NCBI GenBank assembly: GCA_030589225.1
Contig: JAUUWD010000062.1
Span: 1-7,769 of the forward strand
DNA: 7,769 nucleotides
Direction of reading: 5' to 3'
From: Desulfobacteraceae bacterium
GTDB taxonomy: Bacteria; Desulfobacterota; DSM-4660; Desulfatiglandales; Desulfatiglandaceae
In this document: positions 1 through 6,705 of the stretch, piece after piece
Layout of the letters: each line of letters begins with the position of its first letter
Position numbering within the stretch: position 1 is the stretch's first letter
Position numbers and translations under genes: made by a program
The notes under the pieces: model-generated
Told to the model about the DNA's origin: nothing
Database searches by the model: none
The model's input: only the letters and a program-made list of their open reading frames with translations

Positions 1-296
1 AAGAGCCCACCGGCATAGGTGTCCAGGAATGTTCCAGTCATCGGAGATTTGGTTATTACACCTGACCTCGCTGCAGCTGGAAAGGTAGTGCCCGTGAGAG
101 GACCGGTGATGAAGATCAAATTATTCTCCGGAGCGTATGGATCTGTATTGGGGCTTACGTTGTTATAGAGAAGATAAGCTCCCAGTCCTTTGCCTCCAAG
201 ATATTTCCTGGCGATTCCCTCATCTAATTTTTCAACGCCGACTTTTCCTTCTGTGAGATTGATCCGCGCGATCCGACCGGCGTATCCTCGTAGCAT
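1..296 (-). CDS. Aldehyde ferredoxin oxidoreductase family protein, N-terminal part (runs off window)
   Basis: This is the first 98 codons of a gene that continues past the window start. Seen: ATG at 296 with a strong AGGAGG (305-310) seven bases upstream. The N-terminus has GYAGRIARINLT (residues 4-15), YLGGKGLGAYLL (32-43), FITGPLTGT (62-70), then SGVITKSPMTG (78-88) and DTYAGG (92-97). Family knowledge: this order is the start of the AOR N-terminal domain, which holds the tungsto- or molybdo-bispyranopterin; the GPLTG and TKSP(L/M)TG blocks are characteristic. AORs are oxygen-sensitive cytoplasmic enzymes that interconvert aldehydes and carboxylates with ferredoxin. The fragment looks closer to AOR proper than to the BamB subunit of class II benzoyl-CoA reductase, but that cannot be settled without the C-terminal two thirds and the Fe-S cysteines. 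It follows the HemE-superfamily gene on the same strand after about 390 bp, so it may have its own promoter. Confidence 0.9.
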   Translation of the reverse strand, partial: MLRGYAGRIARINLTEGKVGVEKLDEGIARKYLGGKGLGAYLLYNNVSPNTDPYAPENNLIFITGPLTGTTFPAAARSGVITKSPMTGTFLDTYAGGL

Positions 297-364
297 GTGT
301 GAAACCTCCTTTCTTTATCTCCTATTTCGAAATGGGGGCCGGCGCAAATCGGTATCCGCCATTT

Positions 365-388
365 CCATAATCAATAGACCATTATGGT
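365..388. promoter_or_regulatory. Overlapping inverted repeats upstream of the AOR gene, possible operator or leader hairpin
   Basis: CCATAAT (365-371) and ATTATGG (381-387) form a perfect 7-bp inverted repeat with a 9-base spacer. The right arm is also part of an 11-base palindrome, ACCATTATGGT (378-388). The site lies about 70-95 bases before the AOR start codon, a plausible position for a regulator site or an mRNA leader structure. The arms are AT-rich, so chance is a serious alternative. Confidence 0.25.
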
Positions 389-607
389 ATCTAAAGCTCC
401 CTCACCCTACTACATGTTCCATCCTTTCATAAAATTGCTGTTATCAAATGGAAGTGGCAATGAAGCAACGTCTCTACGACAACAGCATTTCAAATCTGGC
501 TACCTTCCGTGGGTCATTGCCTCCATATATAGTATTATCTCTAACATATAGTCACTTCTTAAATTCATTACGCGCGGGGACAAACAGGGTTTTTAGCAAA
601 TATAGTG

Positions 608-637
608 TATCATTACCTACAGAGTCATCTAATGATA
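608..637. repeat. 8-bp perfect inverted repeat downstream of the HemE-superfamily gene
   Basis: TATCATTA (608-615) and TAATGATA (630-637) are perfect inverted arms around a 14-base spacer. The site starts about 50 bases after the HemE-superfamily stop. Only one base pair in eight is G-C and no T-tract follows on the minus strand, so it is a poor intrinsic terminator. It could be a protein-binding dyad or chance. Confidence 0.25.
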
Positions 638-687
638 GAAAAAGCGCACAATTTTTAGCGAAGTCTCTTAAGGTTTGCAACATGCTT

Positions 688-1767
688 TCAATCATACCAA
701 CCAAAATCATCAGCAGCCTTTGTCATCATCTTGGCATTTTCTGTAGGAGCCTTGGGTGCCATTTCACAGCCTGGTGCAAAGATAAAGCCCCCAGACAGTC
801 TTTTCCCCTTCTCAATAACCTTCCTGGAGGCTTCGTAAACCTCTTCTGGTGTCCCAGTCTGGATAATAGCTGGCTCCAGATTGCCCACAATAATGTCTTT
901 GGGAAAATAGTCTGCCGCCGTTTCAAGGTCGACCTCATGACCGAAACTCAGGAGACCAGGGTCGCCAAAAGGTATCTGCGCCCAGTAGGGCAGGTTCAGG
1001 TTTTGTTCACCGCATATATGGCAAAAGATATGCTTATAGCCCAGAGAAAGAATCTTCTCATTAAGTTCCTTGGTATAAGGCAGGGCAAATTCTTCAAAGT
1101 TTTTCGGCGAGATCATCTGATTGGATGACGATGGGTCAGCACCCCATGGCAGCACGCCGGCAATGCCGAGCGTATCCTTCCAGTATTCCGTAAGATTCTT
1201 CATAAAGTCAGTGATCAGCCGCAGCACGCGGTGGGCAGCATCAGGCTTCTTTATCAACCACTTGCAGAACGTGTCCGGGCCGACTATGTTAGCGGCCTTA
1301 GTAAAAGGCCCCCCTGCATAACATAAAGCGCTAAACGGTTCGTTATCAAGGCTTTCCTGGGACGACAACTTGTAAAACTCTGTTTGCAGGGGAACAATGC
1401 CGGCTGTTTTCACATCGGGTACCTTCAGCTTCCAAACATCTTCCTCAGTGTTTACCGGGTGGCGAGTTACCATTGGGGCCATATCAAATTCACCGACAGG
1501 CCATCTGATGTTTCCACCGAACTCCCAAGCACCAAAGGAGGCGTAAGCCATAATTGGGATGAATATCCAGCCGAAATCCTGACAGGTTTTGCGTTGTGCA
1601 GCAAGAGACACCGCTGGGTTGTTATATGCGTCGGCAATAGAGGTGTTGGTATAAACCATAGAAAAGCCCAAAGAAAAGGGCCAGATGGGCACCCGGTCTG
1701 GCTTCTCACGCCGGAGCAGCACTTCGACGCGCTGCTTATCTGTCATTGTGCCCGTTGTTTTTGTCAT
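688..1767 (-). CDS. Uroporphyrinogen decarboxylase (HemE)-superfamily protein, methyltransferase-like, intact copy
   Basis: A 359-residue soluble protein, normal length for the methyltransferase-type branch of the HemE superfamily. Seen: ATG at 1767 with GGAGG (1776-1780) eight bases upstream; an N-terminal KPDRVPIWPF block (22-31) typical of the superfamily; HICG with His250 and Cys252; and APGCEM with Cys334. Family knowledge: MtaA/MtbA-type enzymes bind zinc through H-x-C...C, activate a thiol or similar acceptor with it, and move methyl groups to or from a corrinoid protein. The Arg-rich N-terminal substrate motif of true HemE is absent, so heme synthesis is unlikely. No corrinoid protein or reductive activator is encoded in the window, so the methyl donor and acceptor are unknown. 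The gene starts 100 bases after dctM and is probably its operon partner. A second, broken copy lies upstream; this copy keeps all three putative zinc ligands. Confidence 0.88.
   Translation of the reverse strand: MTKTTGTMTDKQRVEVLLRREKPDRVPIWPFSLGFSMVYTNTSIADAYNNPAVSLAAQRKTCQDFGWIFIPIMAYASFGAWEFGGNIRWPVGEFDMAPMVTRHPVNTEEDVWKLKVPDVKTAGIVPLQTEFYKLSSQESLDNEPFSALCYAGGPFTKAANIVGPDTFCKWLIKKPDAAHRVLRLITDFMKNLTEYWKDTLGIAGVLPWGADPSSSNQMISPKNFEEFALPYTKELNEKILSLGYKHIFCHICGEQNLNLPYWAQIPFGDPGLLSFGHEVDLETAADYFPKDIIVGNLEPAIIQTGTPEEVYEASRKVIEKGKRLSGGFIFAPGCEMAPKAPTENAKMMTKAADDFGWYD
691..960 (-). repeat. Direct repeat C, copy 1 (3' quarter of the intact HemE-superfamily gene)
   Basis: This segment matches 5025-5294 in the same orientation with about 14 mismatches in 270 bases by eye, roughly 95% identity. 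An uninterrupted identical run of over 110 bases lies around 803-920. It covers residues 270 to the C-terminus of the intact protein. Similarity ends abruptly beyond 960. Confidence 0.92.
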
Positions 1768-1838
1768 GACACTAACCTCCGCTTTTGTTCACAAAATTTA
1801 CGATTAGCGCTCCTTCCCCTCTTTCTGGTTCACAATAT
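1399..1838 (-). repeat. Direct repeat N, copy 1 (5' third of the intact HemE-superfamily gene plus leader)
   Basis: This segment matches 6828-7263 in the same orientation. The coding part (1399-1767) has about 38 differences in 364 aligned bases by eye, near 90% identity. Similarity continues, with small gaps, through the shared ribosome-binding site and about 70 bases of leader, ending near the shared CACAATAT at 1831-1838. The leader contains an 18-codon minus-strand ORF (1860-1804) that I do not call as a gene. Confidence 0.88.
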
Positions 1839-1867
1839 CTTCGTAGAAATCTTGAATCATTCCCACC

Positions 1868-3172
1868 CTAATAGGAAATGAGACTGGGCAAAAATGTTGC
1901 GATCTGCGGGAAAATTGTGAGGATAATGGTAAAAATTATCAATGCTGCAAGGAAAGGGATGATCCCTCTGAAGATAACCTCAAGAGGTATGTCCGGAGCA
2001 ATCCCCTTAATAACAAAGACATTGACGCCAACCGGCGGAGTGATAACCCCCATCTCCCCAGTCAACACAATAATCACACCGAACCAGATCGGATCAAAAC
2101 CAAGCTTGGTCACCAGTGGATAGAAGATGGGAATGGTTACCACGATGAGCGCCATGGAGTCCATGAAGAACCCACCTAGGAAATAGATGAAGATAATGAC
2201 ACCCATGATCGCCATTCGGTCGAGGGGGAGGCTTCCTACCCAATCAGCCAGAAGAAAGGGAATATCGGATATGGCCATAAAGTGGCCGAAGACAACAGCC
2301 CCAAAAAGAATGAACAGAACCATGCAGGACGTTCGCAAGCCGTCCTTTGCCGCCTCAAAGAATCTTTGCCAGGTGAGCTGTCTCCGAATCAAACCAATGA
2401 CCAGGGCCCCCCCGGCCCCAATAGATCCAGCTTGTGTCGGGCTGAACCAGCCTAAGAACAACCCCCCGATGGCCAAAAGAAAGAGGATGACCGCCTCAAC
2501 AATGCCTGACGCTGCTCTGACCTTCGTTTTCCAACTGGTGGGCGTACCTGGAGGTCCAAGGTGAGGATTGCGGAAGCAAATAAGAACCACGACCGCAACA
2601 AAGAACAGACTGAGAATGGCACCGGGTAGTACCCCGGCGATAAATAGTTTGCCTATAGATTCTTCCACCAATATCCCGTACACAACGAGTACAGTGCTTG
2701 GCGGAATGAGAATGCCAAGTGTTCCTGCAGCCGCAATAGTGCCCGTGGCTAGGGTGTCATCATAGCCGTATTTCTTCATCTCCGGAAGCGCTATCTTACC
2801 CATAGTAGCAGCCGTTGCAACGGTCGACCCGCATATGGCGGCAAAACTGGCACAGGCAAGCACAGTGGCGATGGTCAGGCCGCCGCGAAGGTGGCCCACC
2901 CAGGCATAGGTGGTATCATAGAGCCGCTTACTTATGCCTGCGGCGAAGGCGAAGGAACCCATGAGGACAAACATGGGGATAACGGATAATGGATAGGAAG
3001 TGAATGATTCGTAGATATCCTGTGCCAAAAGGGTCAAGGCGGGTTCAACGCCGGATAGATACAAAATCCCGATAAAACCCACAAGAGCCATGGCAAATGC
3101 AATCTGTACTCTGAAGAGAAAAAGCACCAGGAGCAGGGCAATCCCCACTATGCCCGCGGTTTCGGGGCTCAT
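1868..3172 (-). CDS. dctM: TRAP transporter large membrane subunit (DctM family)
   Basis: The ion-coupled permease of a tripartite ATP-independent periplasmic (TRAP) transporter, in the inner membrane. Its 434 residues match the usual DctM length, and hydrophobic segments run through the whole protein, compatible with 12 or so membrane passes. Family hallmarks seen: CGSTVATAATMG (114-125), GTLGILIPPS (150-159), FFMDSMALIVVTIP (335-348) and TGEMGVITPPVG (371-382). The two GxxGxxxPP stretches are the re-entrant signature of this family, where sodium and substrate are handled. The ATG overlaps the dctQ stop codon by four bases (ATGA, 3172-3169), and an AGGTGG (3180-3185) sits seven bases upstream, so translation is probably coupled to dctQ. 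The intact HemE-superfamily gene follows after 100 bases. The imported compound cannot be read from this subunit. Confidence 0.95.
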   Translation of the reverse strand: MSPETAGIVGIALLLVLFLFRVQIAFAMALVGFIGILYLSGVEPALTLLAQDIYESFTSYPLSVIPMFVLMGSFAFAAGISKRLYDTTYAWVGHLRGGLTIATVLACASFAAICGSTVATAATMGKIALPEMKKYGYDDTLATGTIAAAGTLGILIPPSTVLVVYGILVEESIGKLFIAGVLPGAILSLFFVAVVVLICFRNPHLGPPGTPTSWKTKVRAASGIVEAVILFLLAIGGLFLGWFSPTQAGSIGAGGALVIGLIRRQLTWQRFFEAAKDGLRTSCMVLFILFGAVVFGHFMAISDIPFLLADWVGSLPLDRMAIMGVIIFIYFLGGFFMDSMALIVVTIPIFYPLVTKLGFDPIWFGVIIVLTGEMGVITPPVGVNVFVIKGIAPDIPLEVIFRGIIPFLAALIIFTIILTIFPQIATFLPSLISY

Positions 3173-3666
3173 TTTTTGACCACCTTAATAATCGATTCGA
3201 TAAAGTGATGCAAAAATATCAAACACACAGGGATACATGCAACAGCCGCACCATAAACGAAAGGATGGAGAGGGATATAAGCCGTAGCGGTTTCCTCTCC
3301 TCCTGTCTGGAAGGAATATCCGAATACGAAAAGGCGCCAAACGATCAAAAGGAAAAGGGCAAACCCGAGAAGATGAACGATGCAGTCGATAATGACCTGT
3401 AAACGCTTTGGCAGCAGAAGGACAAAAAACTCCACCTGCACATGTCGGCCCATAATGAGCGTAATAGAGGCAGCAAAGGAGATGGCCACAAGCTGGGCAA
3501 GCATAACCACGTCAATGGCACCGAAGACAGGCGTGCGAAACAGCTTGGCCCCCACAACATCGATACAGGTGATCCCCATAATCAAGACGTACGCAAAAAT
3601 GCCTATCCACTCCATTAAACCACTAATCAGTCGATTGACTCTTTGAAATCTTTCTAAAAACGTCAT
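3169..3666 (-). CDS. dctQ: TRAP transporter small membrane subunit (DctQ family)
   Basis: The small integral-membrane partner of DctM, which helps dock the substrate-loaded binding protein. From the ATG at 3666 it has 165 residues and four clear hydrophobic helices at about 18-39, 50-72, 91-116 and 133-156, the standard DctQ topology. The N-terminus is short and charged (FLERFQRVNR). It ends in a Lys-rich tail. Start choice: an in-frame GTG at 3702 would add 12 residues but has no good ribosome-binding site. The ATG at 3666 has a GGAG upstream at a rather long spacing of 13 bases and gives a typical N-terminus, so I prefer it with moderate confidence. The 3' end overlaps dctM by four bases. 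The gap of about 165 bases from dctP contains a strong hairpin. Confidence 0.88.
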   Translation of the reverse strand: MTFLERFQRVNRLISGLMEWIGIFAYVLIMGITCIDVVGAKLFRTPVFGAIDVVMLAQLVAISFAASITLIMGRHVQVEFFVLLLPKRLQVIIDCIVHLLGFALFLLIVWRLFVFGYSFQTGGEETATAYIPLHPFVYGAAVACIPVCLIFLHHFIESIIKVVKK

Positions 3667-3718
3667 ATTGCTAAAGTAACTCCAGGATGACCGCTCGAGC
3701 ACAATGTTTGGAACCCCA

Positions 3719-3768
3719 GCCTGACAGAGGAGTGCCCGCCACCTGCCCTCAGGCTTTCTCTGTCAGGC
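3719..3768 (-). promoter_or_regulatory. Intercistronic hairpin between dctP and dctQ
   Basis: GCCTGACAGAG (3719-3729) and CTCTGTCAGGC (3758-3768) are perfect 11-bp inverted arms around a 28-base loop. The loop itself contains a small CCTG/CAGG stem on the minus strand. No T-tract follows on the transcribed strand, so this is not a textbook intrinsic terminator. The position, 62 bases after the dctP stop and before dctQ, suits an mRNA-stabilising or partial-termination element that would give more binding protein than membrane subunits. That role is inferred from position. Confidence 0.6.
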
Positions 3769-3830
3769 ATAAGCTTCCATACAGATGCAAGAGTCTTGTA
3801 GTCTCTTATAAGATCTGCTGAATCAGGATA

Positions 3831-4940
3831 TCACTTCAAGATATTCTCAGGCTTCATTGCGTCAGGGCCGCTGGACGACGGTATCCGGTATTCGATCTGC
3901 TTTTTCGTATAATATTCATTTCGCTCTTTCAGAAACGAGATCCAGCCCCTAACCTCTGACTCTGAAAATCCCTTTCCCACCATCTTTTTTACGTGGTTAT
4001 CGATGACAACTTGTACAGCCTTTACCCATCTGGCCGCTTCTTCGCCAGATATATCTATGAATTCCATACCTTTCGCTGCGCCGAAGATCTTCCCGCCAAA
4101 CTCTATCTGGTTCCACATCAGGGCAAATCTCTCGCTGTACTCTCCGCAGAGCTCATCGAAAATCTCTTTCAAATCAGGCGGCAGCTTGTTGTAGCTGTTC
4201 TTGTTCATGATAGTATAAAAGGGAAAGGCGGCGCCCATTTGCCAGCATGTGGTGGAATACTTCGCGACCTCAGCGAACCGGAATGCCTTGAGAATCTCAT
4301 GGTTGCCATAGACACCATCGAGCACACCCTTGGCGAGCCCATCATAGGTTTCCATCATCGGCGTGGGGGCCGGTGAGCCGCCTAACGCCTTGACAATCGC
4401 CCCCACAATGCCGGGTGCCCTGATGGTTAATCCTTTGAGATCTTCCATCTTCCGAACAGGCTTCTTGGTAGTAATTACGTCGGTCACAGTACCGCTCAGC
4501 CAAAGGACCTTCACCTTATCCCATTCCTTCGGCCGGAATTTGAAGTAAAAGTCATTCAGAACATGTGTGTTGACCCATGCGCTTGGGGAGCCGATTGGCA
4601 GACCGGCCAGCTCTGTAACAGGCATACGACCGGGTGTGTAGTAGATATGTGAAAAGCCAATGTCTGCAAGTCCCGATTCGACTCCTTTATACATGGTGGT
4701 GCCCTTGAGCAGTGAGCCACCCTTTAAATATTTGACCTTGATTCGCCCGCCGGTGCGCTCTTCCAAATCCTTAATAAACTCTTCAAGAATTATCGTATGT
4801 TCGGCTTGGGGAGGAAGATAGTTCGCGATCTTTAGGTTAATTACCTTGTCTTTGGCCTGAGCCCCCTCCACCGGTAGGAAAGCCACTATCAGGCCTAAAC
4901 AAAAAATCCCAACCATGGTTAATAAACTCTTCTGTCTCAT
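3831..4940 (-). CDS. dctP: TRAP transporter periplasmic solute-binding protein (DctP family)
   Basis: The extracytoplasmic receptor that captures the substrate and delivers it to DctQM. From the ATG at 4940 it has 369 residues, with GGAG (4949-4952) eight bases upstream. An in-frame ATG at 4994 adds 18 residues but would place a non-signal-like stretch before the signal peptide, so I reject it. Seen: a Sec signal with Arg-Gln-Lys at the N-terminus, a hydrophobic core at about 5-24 and a likely cleavage site after GAQA (26-29); a PEDLKGL-like block (RKMEDLKGLTIRAPG); and a later ETYDGLAKGVLDG block. Family knowledge: the Arg in the TIRAPG block (Arg174 here) is the usual partner of the ligand carboxylate, so an organic acid is the likely substrate. 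It begins the transporter block, 81 bases after the broken HemE-superfamily fragment. Confidence 0.94.
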   Translation of the reverse strand: MRQKSLLTMVGIFCLGLIVAFLPVEGAQAKDKVINLKIANYLPPQAEHTIILEEFIKDLEERTGGRIKVKYLKGGSLLKGTTMYKGVESGLADIGFSHIYYTPGRMPVTELAGLPIGSPSAWVNTHVLNDFYFKFRPKEWDKVKVLWLSGTVTDVITTKKPVRKMEDLKGLTIRAPGIVGAIVKALGGSPAPTPMMETYDGLAKGVLDGVYGNHEILKAFRFAEVAKYSTTCWQMGAAFPFYTIMNKNSYNKLPPDLKEIFDELCGEYSERFALMWNQIEFGGKIFGAAKGMEFIDISGEEAARWVKAVQVVIDNHVKKMVGKGFSESEVRGWISFLKERNEYYTKKQIEYRIPSSSGPDAMKPENILK

Positions 4941-4989
4941 TGTCAATTCTCCTTTCAATTTAAGGTTAAAGGTTAAGTGCCATAAATTA

Positions 4990-5019
4990 CCCAAATCTCA
5001 CCAACCAATTAGACTTGGG
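4990..5019 (-). promoter_or_regulatory. Hairpin between the HemE-superfamily fragment and dctP, possible attenuator
   Basis: On the minus strand CCCAAGTCT (5019-5011) and AGATTTGGG (4998-4990) pair over nine positions, one of them a G-U wobble, around a 12-base loop. The stem begins two bases after the stop codon of the broken HemE-superfamily fragment and is followed by an AT-rich stretch without a clean T-run. It could reduce transcription into dctP or stabilise the dctP message. No equivalent follows the intact copy. Confidence 0.35.
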
Positions 5020-5021
5020 CG

Positions 5022-5294
5022 TTAAAGATACCAACCAAAATCATTAACGGCCTTTGTCATCATCTTGGCATTTTCTGTAGGAGCCTTCGGTGCCATTTCA
5101 CAGCCTGGTGCAAAGATAAAACCACCAGATAGCTTTTTCCCCTTCTCAATAACCTTCCTGGAGGCTTCGTAAACCTCTTCTGGTGTCCCAGTCTGGATAA
5201 TAGCTGGCTCCAGATTGCCCACAATAATGTCTTTGGGAAAATAGTCTGCCGTCGTTTCAAGGTCGACCTCATGACCGAAACTCAGGAGGCCGGG
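5022..5294 (-). pseudogene. HemE-superfamily gene, second copy: isolated C-terminal fragment
   Basis: This encodes the last 90 or so residues of a second copy of the protein at 688-1767, ending in TAA at 5022. By eye five residues differ from the intact copy over the shared 90. It retains the GNLEPA block and the APGCEM cysteine but lacks everything before residue 270, including the His-x-Cys pair, so it cannot form the zinc site alone. Similarity to the intact gene stops abruptly at 5294, 17 bases after the end of the CoA ligase. The frame differs from the ligase frame, so no fusion is made. An internal ATG (5222) could start a 66-residue peptide, but no good ribosome-binding site precedes it. 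The matching N-terminal fragment lies on the other side of the ligase gene, at 6828-7191. Confidence 0.9.
5025..5294 (-). repeat. Direct repeat C, copy 2
   Basis: The partner of 691-960, in the same orientation and about 4.3 kb away. Recombination between the two would remove the TRAP operon and the 5' part of the intact HemE-superfamily gene. The differences are spread over the segment rather than clustered, so the duplication is not brand new. Confidence 0.92.
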
Positions 5295-5311
5295 CCGAGG
5301 ATATCCATTTA

Positions 5312-6631
5312 CTAATCCTCCCTGATCAAACGGTTAGCTTTCAACTCGAAGCGGGGCAGTTTTCCTCTTTCTACAACTTCCACATCCGGCGTGATCGTAA
5401 TACGTTGCCTGACTGTCTCTATGAAATGTTGGACCGCCTGATCCATTCCTTCTTTAGAAATCTCTGATGAAACCGGCTCAACGCGAATTTTCAAGCGTTT
5501 TCCACTCCTCGTCTTGGGAACAACGAGTTGATATTCATTAGAGAATTCTTCTACATCCCGTACAAAATTCTCTATGGCCGAAGGGAAAATATTAACACCA
5601 GCAAATTGGAACATGTCATCAGAGCGACCCAAGACGCCTCCGTCGAGTCGCAAGAACGTGCGACCGCAATCACAGGTTTCCTTGTTGAACCGGACCAGAT
5701 CCTTTATCCGGAAGCGTAATAGGGGCATACTTTCCGCATGTATATTGGAAAGAACCAATTCTCCCACCTCTCCATCCGGCACCGGCTTCAAGGTGTCCGG
5801 GTCAAGGCATTCCGCATAGAACAGACTCTCGATCACATGGGTGCCCTTCTGGGCCACACACTCAAAACCAAAAGTGGAGATCTCCGTGGAACCAATGTCG
5901 TCATAACATTTGGCGCCCCAGAGTTCCTCTAAGACCTTTTTTGTAGAAGGCACATTCCCCCCCGGTTCACCACCTGAAACCACAATGCGCACAGCCGCAT
6001 CTACCAGGGGCCGGCCCATTTTTTTGGCGGTATCGGCCAGGTAAATTAAATAGGTAGGAGTGCCACAGACAACAGTGGCCTTCCATTCAAAAATGCTCCT
6101 CACACGGTCCTGGGAGGATTGGGCACCCCCTGGAACAATCGTCACCCCTGCTTGCTCCATGGCGGCCTGGAAGACCCACCAGGCAATGTAAATGCCATAA
6201 CCAAAAGGCACGAAGAGGATATCAGAGGTCTTGATGCCGTACCCATGCATGTGATGCATGAACTGTTCATAGAGGTGTACTGTCCAGTCATTCTTGTTCA
6301 GGTAAATCTTTACGGGAATTCCTGAAGTTCCTGTAGTTTGAAATACTCGAACACTCTCTTCAGGAGGTATACAGAAAAAATCTCCCCAAGGAGGGTGTTT
6401 GGCTTGACTCTCCCGGAGATCTTCCTTCACGGTGAAGGGGACGTGTTGAATGTCATCTAGAGTGCGGATATCGGATGGTTTTATTCCCGCCCTGTCATAT
6501 TTCCGCTTGTACATGGGACTTCGGTCATAGACATACTGCATCCGCTCTTTAAACCTTGCCAGCTGAAGCTCCTCCAGTTTTCCCCTGGGAGCCGTCTCGA
6601 TTTCCTTTTTCCAGTATGTCACTTGTTCCAT
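5312..6631 (-). CDS. Phenylacetate-CoA ligase (PaaK)-like adenylate-forming enzyme
   Basis: A cytoplasmic acyl-adenylate/thioester-forming enzyme that activates a carboxylic acid with ATP and CoA. Its 439 residues are the usual PaaK-family length. Motifs in order: phosphate-binding loop QTTGTSGIP (98-106); YDDIGSTE (243-250), which contacts the adenylate; RFRIKD with Asp311; CDCGR (320-324), a small cysteine pair common in PaaK relatives; hinge GRSDDMFQFAGVNIFP (335-350); and a C-terminal GKLPRFELKANR (423-434) whose Lys431 is the likely catalytic lysine. All core motifs are present, so the enzyme should be active; its acid is unknown, and an aromatic acid is only a family-based guess. The ATG at 6631 has GGGAG (6642-6646) ten bases upstream. 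The gene sits exactly between the two halves of a broken HemE-superfamily copy, so it arrived by replacing that gene's middle. Confidence 0.9.
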   Translation of the reverse strand: MEQVTYWKKEIETAPRGKLEELQLARFKERMQYVYDRSPMYKRKYDRAGIKPSDIRTLDDIQHVPFTVKEDLRESQAKHPPWGDFFCIPPEESVRVFQTTGTSGIPVKIYLNKNDWTVHLYEQFMHHMHGYGIKTSDILFVPFGYGIYIAWWVFQAAMEQAGVTIVPGGAQSSQDRVRSIFEWKATVVCGTPTYLIYLADTAKKMGRPLVDAAVRIVVSGGEPGGNVPSTKKVLEELWGAKCYDDIGSTEISTFGFECVAQKGTHVIESLFYAECLDPDTLKPVPDGEVGELVLSNIHAESMPLLRFRIKDLVRFNKETCDCGRTFLRLDGGVLGRSDDMFQFAGVNIFPSAIENFVRDVEEFSNEYQLVVPKTRSGKRLKIRVEPVSSEISKEGMDQAVQHFIETVRQRITITPDVEVVERGKLPRFELKANRLIRED

Positions 6632-6687
6632 CTCTTTTACACTCCCATGAATTTCCTCTGCAATGAGGATTCTATAACGAAATAATG

Positions 6688-6705
6688 AAATAAAAATCTT
6701 TATTT
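6688..6705 (-). promoter_or_regulatory. AT-only stem-loop upstream of the CoA ligase
   Basis: AAATAAA (6688-6694) and TTTATTT (6699-6705) are perfect 7-bp arms with a four-base loop, about 57 bases before the ligase start codon and overlapping the stop codon of the chimeric N-terminal fragment. With no G-C pairs the stem is weak. The surrounding AT-rich stretch (about 6670-6705) is the most promoter-like composition in the window, but I could not fit a convincing -35/-10 pair. Confidence 0.2.

Larger units (their letters stand above)
297..687. other. Non-coding gap between the intact HemE-superfamily gene and the AOR gene
   Basis: About 390 bp, AT-richer than its surroundings, with no gene I can support. 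On the minus strand a 43-codon ORF (683-552) opens five bases after the HemE-superfamily stop codon. It has no ribosome-binding site and resembles nothing I recognise. The gap holds two inverted repeats, listed separately, and the AOR ribosome-binding site at 305-310. I looked for -35/-10 pairs on the minus strand and found only weak partial matches, so I call no promoter. No GC-rich hairpin with a T-tract follows the HemE-superfamily gene, so its transcript end is not visible. Confidence 0.6.

Noticed and set aside
451..470. Possible sigma-54 type promoter (TGGCA... near 453)
   Set aside because: The GC element at the required ten-base spacing is absent, and the element points away from the AOR gene.
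552..683. 43-codon minus-strand ORF after the intact HemE-superfamily gene
   Set aside because: No ribosome-binding site, no recognisable family and no counterpart after the second copy.
726..938. Paired 70-codon minus-strand frames starting MRSTLKRRQT (also at 5060-5272)
   Set aside because: They are the same off-frame shadow of the duplicated HemE-superfamily segment. Their conservation reflects the DNA repeat, not a second protein.
448..1128. Long plus-strand open frame over the 3' end of the intact HemE-superfamily gene
   Set aside because: Most of it is antisense to a well-supported gene. It has no recognisable domains, and its composition (Cys- and Ser-rich, irregular) is that of a shadow frame. 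The 240 bases outside the gene show no protein features.
688..1767. Annotating the intact gene as true uroporphyrinogen decarboxylase (hemE)
   Set aside because: The Arg-rich N-terminal HemE motif is missing, and a His-x-Cys plus distal Cys zinc pattern typical of the methyltransferase branch is present.
4941..4994. Upstream ATG for dctP at 4994
   Set aside because: It adds 18 residues before an obvious signal peptide, while the ATG at 4940 has a well-spaced GGAG.
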